A stretch of 64,000 bases of DNA from Liquidambar formosana (lineage: Eukaryota > Streptophyta > Magnoliopsida > Saxifragales > Altingiaceae), in contig CM077823.1 of NCBI GenBank assembly GCA_039720395.1, forward strand, positions 10,062,107-10,126,106. Direction: 5' to 3'. Below, piece by piece: positions 34,150 through 44,793 of the stretch; the first letter of the stretch is position 1, and each line of letters begins with the position of its first letter. The notes beneath the pieces are model-generated. The model was not told where the DNA came from. It did not search any database and saw only the letters and a list, made by a program, of their open reading frames with translations. A program made the position numbers and the translations under genes.

Positions 34150-35950
34150 GATTTTTCATCCTACTTGGTTGAATATATTCATCGCTTGAATATGTTCTTC
34201 CATTTCAAAAGTGTATTCACCCTTTGAATATGCTTCTCAGTTTCAAATTCTCATTCTCTATCATACTTGGTTGAATATATTCATCACTTGAATATATTCT
34301 TCCATTTCAAAAGCATGTTCGCCCATTGAATATGCTTCCTAGTTTCAGATCCTCATTATCACTTACTTGGTTAAATATATTCATCACTTGAATATATTCC
34401 TCCATTTCAATGGTATGTTCATCACTTGAACATACTTCTCAGATATTTTGTCACTTACTTGGTTAAGTATATCCATCGCTTGGGTACACTTCTCCATTTC
34501 AATGGTATGTTCATCACTTGAACATACTTCTCAGATCATTTGTCACTTACTTGGTTAAGTATATCCACCACTTGGGTATATTTTTTCCATTTCAATGGTA
34601 TACTCATCACTTGAGTATACTTCTCAGATATTTTGCCACTTACTTGGTTAAGTATATCCATCGCTTGGGTATATTTCTCCATTTCAATGGTATGTTCATC
34701 ACTTGAACATACTTCTCAGAATATTTGTCACTTACTTGGTTAAATATATTCATGACTAGAATATATTTCTCCATTTCAATGGTGTACTCATCACTTGAGT
34801 ACACTTCTTAGATTATTCTCTATCTTACTTGCTTAAGTATATCCATCGCTTGGATATATTTCTCTATTTCAATGGTATGTTTATCACTTAAACATACTTG
34901 TCATTTACTTGGTTAAGTATATCCATCACTTGGATATATTTCTCTATTTCAATGGTATGTTTATCACTTAAACATACTTGTCACTTACTTGGTTAAGTAT
35001 ATTCGTGACTAGAATATATTTCTCCATTTCAATGGTGTACTCATCACTTGAGTACACTTCTCAGATTATTCTTATCTTACTTGGTTAAATATATCCGTCG
35101 TTTGGATATATTTCTCCATCTCAATGGTATGCTCATCACTTGAGTGTACTTCTCAGCTTACTTGGTTAAATATATCCATCACTTGGATACATTTCTCCAT
35201 TTCAAAAGTATGTTCATCACTTGAACGTACTTCTCAGTCTTTTTCAATCATTAAGTATACTCATCACTTGAGTATATTTCTCAGCATCTTTTTCATCACT
35301 TGGTTAAATATGTTCGTGACCTGAATATATTTCTCCATTTCAAAAGTACACTCATCACTTGAACATACTTCTCAGATTATTACTTGGTTAAATATATTCA
35401 TCACTTGAATATATTTCTCCATTTCAATGGTATACTCATCACTTGAGTATACTTCTCAGTTCATTCTCTATCTTACTTAGTTAAATATATTCGTGACCTG
35501 AATATATTTCTCATTTTTCAAAAGTATGTTCATCACTTGAACGTACTTCTCAGTCCTTCTCAATCATTAAGTATCCTCACCACTTGAGTATACTTCTCAG
35601 ATTTCATTCTCAGATTACTTGGTTAAATATATTCGTGACCTGAATATATTTCTCCATTTCAATGGTATACTCATCACTTGAGTATACTTCTTAGATATTT
35701 TGTCACTTACTTGGTTAAGTATATCCATCACTTGGATATATTTCTCCATTTCAAAGGTATGTTCATCACTTGAACGTACTTCTCAGATTTCATACTCATC
35801 ACTTGGTCAAATATATTCGTGACTAGAATATATCTTTCCATTTCAAAAGTATGTTCATTCGTAGTGGCTTGAATATGCTTCTCTTATCAATTCTCAACCC
35901 TCAGTGGTTTAAGTATACTCATGACTTGAGTACACTTCCTTATTTCAGTC
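34150..35950. repeat. Hairpin array, element C
   Basis: Same alternating inverted repeats as 4105-6205, reverse-complemented, between the antisense ORF and 3' LTR. Order and variants are largely those of A1 and B, with local gain or loss of units. Confidence 0.9.
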
Positions 35951-35967
35951 TCAGGTTTTCAACCTCC

Positions 35968-38893
35968 TGTCACACCCCATTTTTGCACCACCTTACTAGG
36001 GCTCATCATTTCATGCATGTTTTTGTTTTGTTTTTGAGTCTAGTCACTTGCATTAGTTTTCTAGAGTCACAAGGACAATGGATATGAATTTTGGTTCAAA
36101 TTGGAGTTGATCTTGAGGGATAATAAGAGCTTTTGTGACTTGAGCGGCATAATCGTCTTTTAAGTCCCAAACTTTTCATTTGACCTTGGAATGATCTCCA
36201 AATTGTCAATTGGAGTTCATATGGATGCATATGAGGTATTTCTAGGTTCAATTTGGTAAGTCAATGGCTCGGGATTAAAATGGCTCGATGTAGTTCAAGT
36301 TGGTTAATTGACCCTTCCTTGGGTTAGCTCTAATTGACTCACAATTACCAACCAAATCTTTTCAAATTGACTTTCATTAGTCATCATTTTACCCTCAAAA
36401 GTGTTTCATGAAGTTCAATTTTGATATGGCCTGATGATGAGTTTAGTGTGGTTATTTACGGATTATCCTTGAAGAATTAGTGCGAATCACAGCATGAGAT
36501 TTTTGGTTAAAATGAAAAGAAAATTATTTTATTAAATTAGCCATTTTTATCATGACACTAACACGTGTACGTATGTGATGAGTGTGTGTACGCACATACG
36601 ATACATGTGCATGCGTGTTAGCGGTCAGTCTCCCAATTTTTATAAAAGACAATTTCCTTTTCCTATTCAGATTAGAAGTCTTTTATCATTATAAAATACC
36701 TTTTGATTATTCTCCAAGGAAACCTAGTCCAGGAAGGAAAGGGAAACTCCAGATTTCAGCTATAAATACTCTCTTAATGTCTTTAAACAAGGGGGAGGAG
36801 AAGAGGGTTTGGAGGGAGTGAAATTCGTCATAATTCAGCAGCAGATTTTCTGAAAACCAGCAGTCGTATTTTAATCATAACTTTTTCATCCGAAGTCAGA
36901 ATTTGATGAAATTGGTCTTGTTAGAAAGATAATTCAATTCCCTACAACTTTGTATTTCACAAGCTTTGTCCAAATCCAACGTTTTCATACCCAAAAACGC
37001 GATTGAAGTTGCTGCTGCTGCAAAGTGACGAAAATCACTTTTCTTTTCTCTTGTTCTCTTTTTGTTTTCTATTTTCTTTTCAAAGTTGAGTGAGTTTTGA
37101 TCTCTTTGCTGTGATACCACTTTGACAAAGAGGAGGATTTGTGTTGGTTTGATTCACTCTAAAGACCTGAGGAGCCACGAACAATTACAAACACAAAGGA
37201 AGGCCCTTCCTAAGGTATTCTCCTTCTCTATTCAAGCTTAAACTAGGTTTTCATATGGGTTAGGCTTATTGCATGTTAAAGGTAACTTTTTTATCATGTA
37301 TTAACACTCTAGCTAGTTAATATACATGGAATATCTATTGTTTATCTACTGTTTAGCATGCTTTAGGGCTGTCCTTTAGGTTTTTAATGCATAGTTATGA
37401 TTCTTGTGCTCCTGTTTGTCCTTGTGCTAGGATTAGTGTCATTGCATGTTAGAGTTAGGATTTTCATCATGTTATATTGCTTTAGTTAGTTAATATGCAT
37501 GATTTAATTTCTGTTTAGTTTGGTTTTAGCATGATTAAAGTATGTCTTGTGAGTTTTTAAGCATATTTGTGAGTTTAGGGTTTTAGAGTCATTGTTTCGT
37601 GTTTGTTTTCATATAGCATGATAAAATAGACTTTTTTATTAGTTTTTCTTCGTGTTTGCTGTATATGTTTTTCATATGGAGTAAACATGATAGTTTTGCA
37701 TGCATATTAGTATGTTCTAGGGTTTTTATGCATGATATGGTTCTAGGAATATGTTAGGACTTATTATTGTTCGCTGTTTTTGCTATTGGCATGCTTAGTA
37801 GATGATTTTAGGTCATAATACTATTCTGTCCAGATTTGCATATTAGTGTTTTCGCATGGTTTTGAGCACTTGTAAGGGTGCAAATAGGTGTGGTATTTGT
37901 CCTATGGCAAATAGGGCTGCTTATGTCTGAAATGGCTAAATGCTTGGAGCTAATTGCGCTCAGGTAAGTGGGTGTGAAGGTGCCCCAATTCACTTTTCTT
38001 CTTAACTCATTCTCTTCTCCCTATCTAGGGTTAATTTTTAATATGATCCTATGGTTTAATTAGAGGTTTCCTTAACCAACAAAATTCTGGTTTTTATTAA
38101 GGTTTCCATTTTGTGGATTTCTTTCCTAAAATCAAACTTTCTATCAATTCTCTTTTGATCAAATAAGGAAACCTAGGGTTTTTACCATAGGTTTGTATTA
38201 GGATTTAACCTTAGTTCTAATCGAACTACGTGGACTTTGATCCATGTATTTCGTTGCATGGTACGTAGGCGCTCTTCGTGAGGCTCAAGTCCGTTCTAGG
38301 ATCCAAGCATCCTAGGTTTATTTTTGTTTTCTTTTCTTCTTTTTCTTTTTCTGTTTTTATGTGCTTATTATGCATGGATGGATGAATGAAATATATGATA
38401 TGCATGCAATTCTTGTGATGATATACTTGCTGATTTTTGTATGGAAAGATCTTGATTTAGCCCAAATGAACTGAGAGACCGAAAGGGTGACATGGGTGCC
38501 TATAGGCTTTGCCTAGAACCTTCCCATGTCATAACTTAGCCTCCGAATCCCCGATTTCTTTGGTTTTCAAAAGATTGGTTTTTGCCTTTCCTTTTTTATG
38601 GAGTCATTCAAATTGTTTTCCTAAAACAAACTATTTTTAGGGTTTTCCTTGTTTCCTTTAAAAAATAAGGTGGCGACTCCTTTCCTTTTTCTTTTTCAGA
38701 CCCATTTTCTTTCAATCCCTTGTGGGCCCAATTTCCGGGGTTCACAGGAGTCATTCAAATTGTTTTCCTAAAACAAACTATTTTTAGGGTTTTCCTTGTT
38801 TCCTTTAAAAAATAAGGTGGCGACTCCTTTCCTTTTTCTTTTTCAAACCCATTTTCTTTCAATCCCTTGTGGGCCCAATTTCCGGGGTTCACA
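35968..38893 (+). repeat. 3' LTR of element C
   Basis: 2,926 bp, TGTCACACCCC to GGGGTTCACA. It abuts a sequence ending TTTTCAACCTCC, without the GAGGGG purine run seen in A1. It has a TATA box at 36761-36768, the candidate intron at 37215-37876 and the terminal 147-bp duplication at 38747-38893. Confidence 0.95.
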
Positions 38894-38898
38894 CATGC
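38894..38898. repeat. Target-site duplication of element C, right copy
   Basis: CATGC, matching 21377-21381. Confidence 0.9.
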
Positions 38899-40797
38899 AA
38901 ATCTGGACAGAATAGTATTATGGCCTAAAATCATCCACTAAGCATGCCAATAGCAAAAACAGCGAACAATAATAAGTCCTAACATATTCCTAGAACCATA
39001 TCATGCATAAAAACCCTAAAAATATACTAACATGCATGCAAAACTATCATGTTTACTCCATATGAAAAACATATACAGCAAACACGAAGAAAAACCAATA
39101 AAAAAGTCTACTTTATCATGCTATATGAAAACAAACACGAAACAATGACTCTAAAACCCTAAACTCACAAATATGCTTAAAAACATACAAAACATACTTT
39201 AATCATGCTAAAACCAAACTAAACAGAAATTAAATCATGCATATTAACTAACTAAAGCAATATAACATGATGAAAATCCTAACTCTAACATGCAATGACA
39301 CTAATCCTAGCACAAGGACAAACAGGAGCACAAGAATCATAACTGTGCATTGAAACATAAAGGACAGCCCTAAAGCATGCTAAACAGTAGATAAAAAATA
39401 GATATTCCATGTATATTAACTAGCTAGAGTGTTAATACATGATAAAAAGGCTACCTTTAACATGCAATAAGCCTAACCCATATGAAAACCTAGTTTAAGC
39501 TTGAATAGAGAAGGAGAATACCTTATTCTCTCTCAAACACTCAAGTATTAATGCATAAAGTGGCTCCCTTTGTGTTTGTAATTGTTCGTGGCTCCTCAGG
39601 TCTTTAGAGTGAATCAAACCAACACGAATCCTCCTCTTTGTCAAAGTGGTATCACAGCAAAGAGATCAAAACTCACTCAACTTTGAAAAGAAATAGAAAA
39701 CAAAAAGAGAACAAGAGAAAAGAAAAGTGATTTTCGTCACTTTGCAGCAGCAGCAACTTCAATCGCGTTTTTGGGTATGAAAACCTTGGATTTGGACAAA
39801 GCTTGTGAAATACAAAGTTGTAGAGAATTGAAATATCTTTCTAACAAGACCAATTTCATCAAATTCTGACTTCGGATGAAAAAGTTATGATTAAAATACG
39901 ACTGCTGGTTTTCAGAAAATCTGCTGCTGAATTATGACGAATTTCACTCCCTCCAAACCCTCTTCTCCTCTCCCCTGTTTAAAGACATTAAGAGAGTATT
40001 TATAGATGAAATCTGGAGTTTCCCTTTCCTTCCTGGACTAGGTTTCTTTGGAGAATAATCAAAAGGTATTTTATAATGATAAAAGACTTCTAATCTGAAT
40101 AGGAAAAGGAAATTGTCTTTTATAAAAATTGGGAGACTGACCGCTAACACGCATGCACATGTATCGTATGTGCGTACACACACTCATTATATCCGTACAC
40201 GTGTTAGTGTCATGATAAAAATGGCTAATTTAATAAAATAATTTTCTTTTCATTTTAACCAAAAATCTCATGCTGTGATTCGCACTAATTCTTCAAGGAT
40301 AATCCGTAAATAACCACACTAAACTCATCATCAGGCCATATCAAAATTGAACTTCATGAAACACTTTTGAGGGTAAAATGATGACTAATGAAAGTCAATT
40401 TGAAAAGATTTGGTTGGTAATTGTGAGTCAATTAGAGCTAACCCAAGGAAGGGTCAATTAACCAACTTGAACTACATCGAGCCATTTTAATCCCGAGCCA
40501 TTGACTTACCAAATTGAACCTAGAAATACCTCATATGCATCCATATGAACTCCAATTGACAATTTGGAGATCATTCCAAGGTCAAATGAAAAGTTTGGGA
40601 CTTAAAAGACGATTATGCCGCTCAAGTCACAAAAGCTCTTATTATCCCTCAAGATCAACTCCAATTTGAACCAAAATTCATATCCATTGTCCTTGTGACT
40701 CTAGAAAACTAATGCAAGTGACTAGACTCAAAAACAAAACAAAAACATGCATGAAATGATGAGCCCTAGTAAGGTGGTGCAAAAATGGGGTGTGACA
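38894..40797 (-). repeat. LTR shared by A2 and B, right half
   Basis: Continues the LTR broken at 21381 and ends GGGGTGTGACA at 40797. What follows is the 3' internal end of B, so this single LTR closes A2 on one side and B on the other. TATA box at 39997-40004. Confidence 0.93.
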
Positions 40798-40809
40798 GGA
40801 GGTTGAAAA

Positions 40810-42700
40810 CCTGAGACTGAAATAAGGAAGTGTACTCAAGTCATGAGTATACTTAAACCACTGAGGGTTGAGAATTGATAAGAGAAGCATATTCAAGCCA
40901 CTACGAATGAACATACTTTTGAAATGGAAAGATATATTCTAGTCACGAATATATTTGACCAAGTGATGAGTATGAAATCTGAGAAGTACGTTCAAGTGAT
41001 GAACATACCTTTGAAATGGAGAAATATATCCAAGCGATGGATATACTTAACCAAGTAAGTGACAAAATATCTGAGAAGTATACTCAAGTGATGAGTATAC
41101 CATTGAAATGGAGAAATATATTCAGGTCACGAATATATTTAACCAAGTAATCTGAGAATGAAATCTGAGAAGTATACTCAAGTGGTGAGGATACTTAATG
41201 ATTGAGAAAGACTGAGAAGTACGTTCAAGTGATGAACATACTTTTGAAAAATGAGAAATATATTCAGGTCACGAATATATTTAACTAAGTAAGATAGAGA
41301 ATGAACTGAAAAGTATACTCAAGTGATGACTATACCATTGAAATGGAGAAATATATTCAAGTGATGAATATATTTAACCAAGTAATAATCTGAGAAGTAT
41401 GTTCAAGTGATGAACATACCATTGAAATGGAGAAATATACCCAAGCGATGGATATACTTAACCAAGTAGGATAAGAATAATCTGAGAGGTGTATTCAAGT
41501 GATGAGTGTACTTTTGAAATGGAGAAATATATTCAGGTCACGAACATATTTACCCAAGTGATGAAAAAGATGCTGAGAAATATACTCAAGTGATGAGTAT
41601 ACTTAATGATTGAAAAAGATTGAGAAGTACGTTCAAGTGATGAACATACTTTTGAAATGGAGAAATGTATCCAAGTGATGGATATATTTAACCAAGTAAG
41701 CTGAGAAGTACACTCAAGTGACGAGCATACCATTGAAATGGAGAAATATATCCAAACGACGGATATATTTAACCAAGTAAGATAAGAATAATCTGAGAAG
41801 TGTACTCAAGTGACGAGTACACCATTGAAATGGAGAAATATATTCTAGTCACGAATATACTTAACCAAGTAAGTGACAAGTATGTTTAAGTGATAAACAT
41901 ACCATTGAAATAGAGAAATATATCCAAGTGATGGATATACTTAACCAAGTAAGTGACAAGTATGTTTAAGTGATAAACATACCATTGAAATAGAGAAATA
42001 TATCCAAGCGATGGATATACTTAAGCAAGTAAGATAGAGAATAATCTGAGAAGTGTACTCAAGTGATGAGTACACCATTGAAATGGAGAAATATATTCTA
42101 GTCATGAATATATTTAACCAAGTAAGTGACAAATAATATGAGAAGTATGTTCAAGTGATGAACATACCATTGAAATGGAGAAATATACCCAAGCGATGGA
42201 TATACTTAACCAAGTAAGTGGCAAAATATCTGAGAAGTATACTCAAGTGATGAGTATACCATTGAAATGGAAAAAATATACCCAAGTGGTGGATATACTT
42301 AACCAAGTAAGTGACAAATGATCTGAGAAGTATGTTCAAGTGATGAACATACCATTGAAATGGAGAAGTATACCCAAGCGATGGATATACTTAACCAAGT
42401 AAGTGACAAATGATCTGAGAAGTATGTTCAAGTGATGAACATACCATTGAAATGGAGAAATATATTCAAGTGATGAATATATTTAACCAAGTAAGTGATA
42501 ATGAGGATCTGAAACTAGGAAGCATATTCAATGGGTGAACATGCTTTTGAAATGGAAGAATATATTCAAGTGATGAATATATTCAACCAAGTATGATAGA
42601 GAATGAGAATTTGAAACTGAGAAGCATATTCAAAGGGTGAATACACTTTTGAAATGGAAGAACACATTCAAGCGATGAATATATTCAACCAAGTAGGATG
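40810..42700. repeat. Hairpin array, element B
   Basis: Closely follows the A1 array, but lacks some units found near 5570-5800 of A1 and has small differences in stems (for example a TGACTATAC arm near 41330). It begins right at the LTR because the 107-bp polypurine segment is missing. Confidence 0.9.
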
Positions 42701-43122
42701 AAAAATCAAGATTTGAAATGAGGATATATGATCAATTTATCAAGATTGAACAGGCATGGTGCAAGAGGAGAGTGACTTAACACATTGTCACTTGAGTTGG
42801 CATGACACAGGGGAAATATATTCAACCCTTTTGAACATAAAATCAATTCAAGGAATTGATTTCAAGATGGAATTTGATTGATTTTAAGCTCAAAAAGTGT
42901 TGAATATCTCATTTGGAAGGAGGTTTGATCACGCGTCAAGGCGAGACAAAGCGAGGGAGAAAGCCAAAACAAGGTGGCTTGGGTGACCACCAGGCCTCAG
43001 GAGGCTAGCCGCCCAGGCCTGGGTGGTTACCCGAGCCCGAAGCGGAAATCCTACTTTGAATAGGAAACTTCCTATTCTGATGGGTTTTTTCCTATTAGAA
43101 CTTGGATTTGTGACCTTTTCCC

Positions 43123-43130
43123 TATAAAAA
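43123..43130 (+). promoter_or_regulatory. TATA box of antisense ORF, element B
   Basis: CCCTATAAAAACAC, 56 bp before ATG 43179. Upstream lies the GC-rich hairpin (about 42970-43035), as in A1. Confidence 0.7.
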
Positions 43131-43178
43131 CACATCCAAGAGGTTCCTAAACCTACTTGTATTCATTCATTAGAAATT

Positions 43179-44465
43179 ATGGAGGCTCTAGACAAATTTT
43201 TAGGAGGGTTTTTGAGAGTTATAAGTGCTGAAGCAAAATCTGAGTTCAAGTGCTTTGGCTTGGATCCATTGCTCTCCTTGAGGCATGTGAGGCTTGAAAC
43301 GAACCTCTTGACTGCTGCTACATATTTTTGGGATCCTCAAGTTCATGTGTTCCGCTTCAACTATGAAGAACTGTGCCCAACCATGGAGGAATTCTGTGCA
43401 TTGTATGGAGTTTCAACGGTAGGTCCTTTCATTCTCCCTACTCCTCGCCCAAGCTTTCTTACTTCTTTCTCCAATCTACTTGGGATTCACTCACAATATG
43501 CCTCTACGTTTGTAAAGGACCATATGGTAGACTTGATGAAATTGGCAACCTCTTTTTTAGCTTGTGATAGTAAAGGTATTCTGAATTTTACCTTTCCTAT
43601 TAAGCATGCTCTTGCCTTTTGCCTCATTGGTCGTTTTCTTATTTCCACTGGTACTCCACATGTTCCCATTCAAATCTGTGACTTGATTCCTCTCCTTGCC
43701 AAGGGCCATAACTTGATTCCCATGGTGCTAGCTGAAACCCTGAATGGTTTGGATAAAACTCATGAGGACCCAAAGGTTCCTTTAGGAGGTAGCCCCATTC
43801 TACTGCAGATGTGGTTGCTTGAAAGACTGAATTTCTTGTCACCAGTTGCCATTACACCATACAAGCCCCAGCATTACTGCCTTCGCCGCATTGAACTACC
43901 TGGGCAATTTTCATTGAGAGATTGGCTAGGTTACTTCCAAACCCTTTCTTGGAGGAGTATCAAGTGGTTTGTATTCATATGGGGCTGCAGTGACCAGGTG
44001 CTTCTGCGGACTTCTGGATGCGCCATGGTGAGACTCATAGGACTGAGGTCTACTTCCTTCTATTGGCCTTCAAGGGTTCTGCGTCAGATGGGCGCCATGC
44101 AAACCATACCCACTTCCTTGAAAGGTGACTATCCTGTGGTGCCCGCGGGTCTTTCTGTAGTGACTTGGGCGAAGGACCGATGGCCTAGAAAGCTGACACT
44201 GACTCAAGTGACGAATACTGATGGTCCGTATATGATGAGCCCCGAGTATAAGGAATGGTTGAAAAGCAATTTAGGTGAGAGAGAGACTACTCGAAGAGAA
44301 AGGATTTTTGGACTTATCAAGGACAATGAACTTGGATCTTGCAGAGAAGATATTATGGAAGCAGTGACAGCAGCTTATGAACATGACTTGAGGAAGAAAA
44401 GAAGACATGCAAGAGAGGAGAAGAAAGCTGAAGAGCGAGCTGCAAAGAAGCCCAAGAAAAACTGA
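43179..44465 (+). CDS. Antisense accessory ORF of Tat element, intact
   Basis: 428 aa with its own TATA box, transcribed against gag-pol and converging on it. No signal peptide or membrane segment is evident. Residues about 45-75 (FWDPQVHVFRFNYEELCPTM and following) resemble a motif of plant mobile-domain/DUF7745-like retroelement proteins; this is recalled, not searched. The last 40 residues are strongly basic (KKRRHAREEKKAEERAAKKP), suggesting nuclear localisation or nucleic-acid binding. Comparison with A1 and C shows mostly scattered substitutions, so the frame has been kept across copies apart from recent lesions. Function unknown; related antisense ORFs occur in other Tat elements. Confidence 0.85.
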   Translation: MEALDKFLGGFLRVISAEAKSEFKCFGLDPLLSLRHVRLETNLLTAATYFWDPQVHVFRFNYEELCPTMEEFCALYGVSTVGPFILPTPRPSFLTSFSNLLGIHSQYASTFVKDHMVDLMKLATSFLACDSKGILNFTFPIKHALAFCLIGRFLISTGTPHVPIQICDLIPLLAKGHNLIPMVLAETLNGLDKTHEDPKVPLGGSPILLQMWLLERLNFLSPVAITPYKPQHYCLRRIELPGQFSLRDWLGYFQTLSWRSIKWFVFIWGCSDQVLLRTSGCAMVRLIGLRSTSFYWPSRVLRQMGAMQTIPTSLKGDYPVVPAGLSVVTWAKDRWPRKLTLTQVTNTDGPYMMSPEYKEWLKSNLGERETTRRERIFGLIKDNELGSCREDIMEAVTAAYEHDLRKKRRHAREEKKAEERAAKKPKKN

Positions 44466-44739
44466 AGACTCAATAGAATAGGATATTTATGGCATATTTA
44501 TAGTTCTTTTACTTAATACCAATGAATTGCTATGTCAATCAATTTTAGTTTTGAATAAATTGCCAATAATAAATCAAATTTGGGATTTACTTGTTTGATT
44601 TAGACTGCACCCAAGGTAACTTTATGGGTTACTTACGTATCTCCATGGTTTTTTTTTCTTCTTTTTTTTTGTTTTTTTTTTTTTTGTTTTGTTTTTTTTT
44701 TTTTTGTTTTTGAATGGAGAATCAGGTCTTACGTAGTTC
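44466..44739. repeat. Spacer between convergent ORFs with T-tract, element B
   Basis: T-tract with single G or C interruptions (44649-44710). No gene. Confidence 0.8.
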
Positions 44740-44793
44740 TCATGCCTTAACTTTTGCCTAGGCCGCCCTTACGGGTTTTCAACCTAGCAGGCT
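44740..44793 (-). other. Conserved post-pol stem-loop block, element B
   Basis: Same block as 32070-32125, on the minus strand, immediately after the pol stop. Confidence 0.65.

Larger units (their letters stand above)
21382..38893 (+). mobile_element. Element C: complete Tat-type Ty3/Gypsy retrotransposon
   Basis: 17,512 bp with 5' LTR (21382-24309), primer site, leader, gag-pro, intron-like spacer, pol, post-pol stem-loop, antisense ORF, hairpin array and 3' LTR (35968-38893), flanked by CATGC on both sides. It lies in opposite orientation to A1, A2 and B and inside their family's LTR. The two LTRs differ at few positions by eye, so the insertion is young, but coding frames carry one frameshift and two nonsense codons, plus two in the antisense ORF. 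It could still be mobilised in trans, since termini and primer site are intact; however, the usual polypurine tract is missing. Confidence 0.97.
13852..40797 (-). mobile_element. Element A2: Tat-type retrotransposon, 5' portion, with element C nested in its LTR
   Basis: Minus-strand element with pol truncated by the gap, intron-like spacer, intact gag-pro, leader, primer site and a 5' LTR interrupted at 21382-38893 by element C. No stop or frameshift is visible in its coding parts. Its gag-pro belongs to the subfamily with the G-patch segment replaced. Confidence 0.85.
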
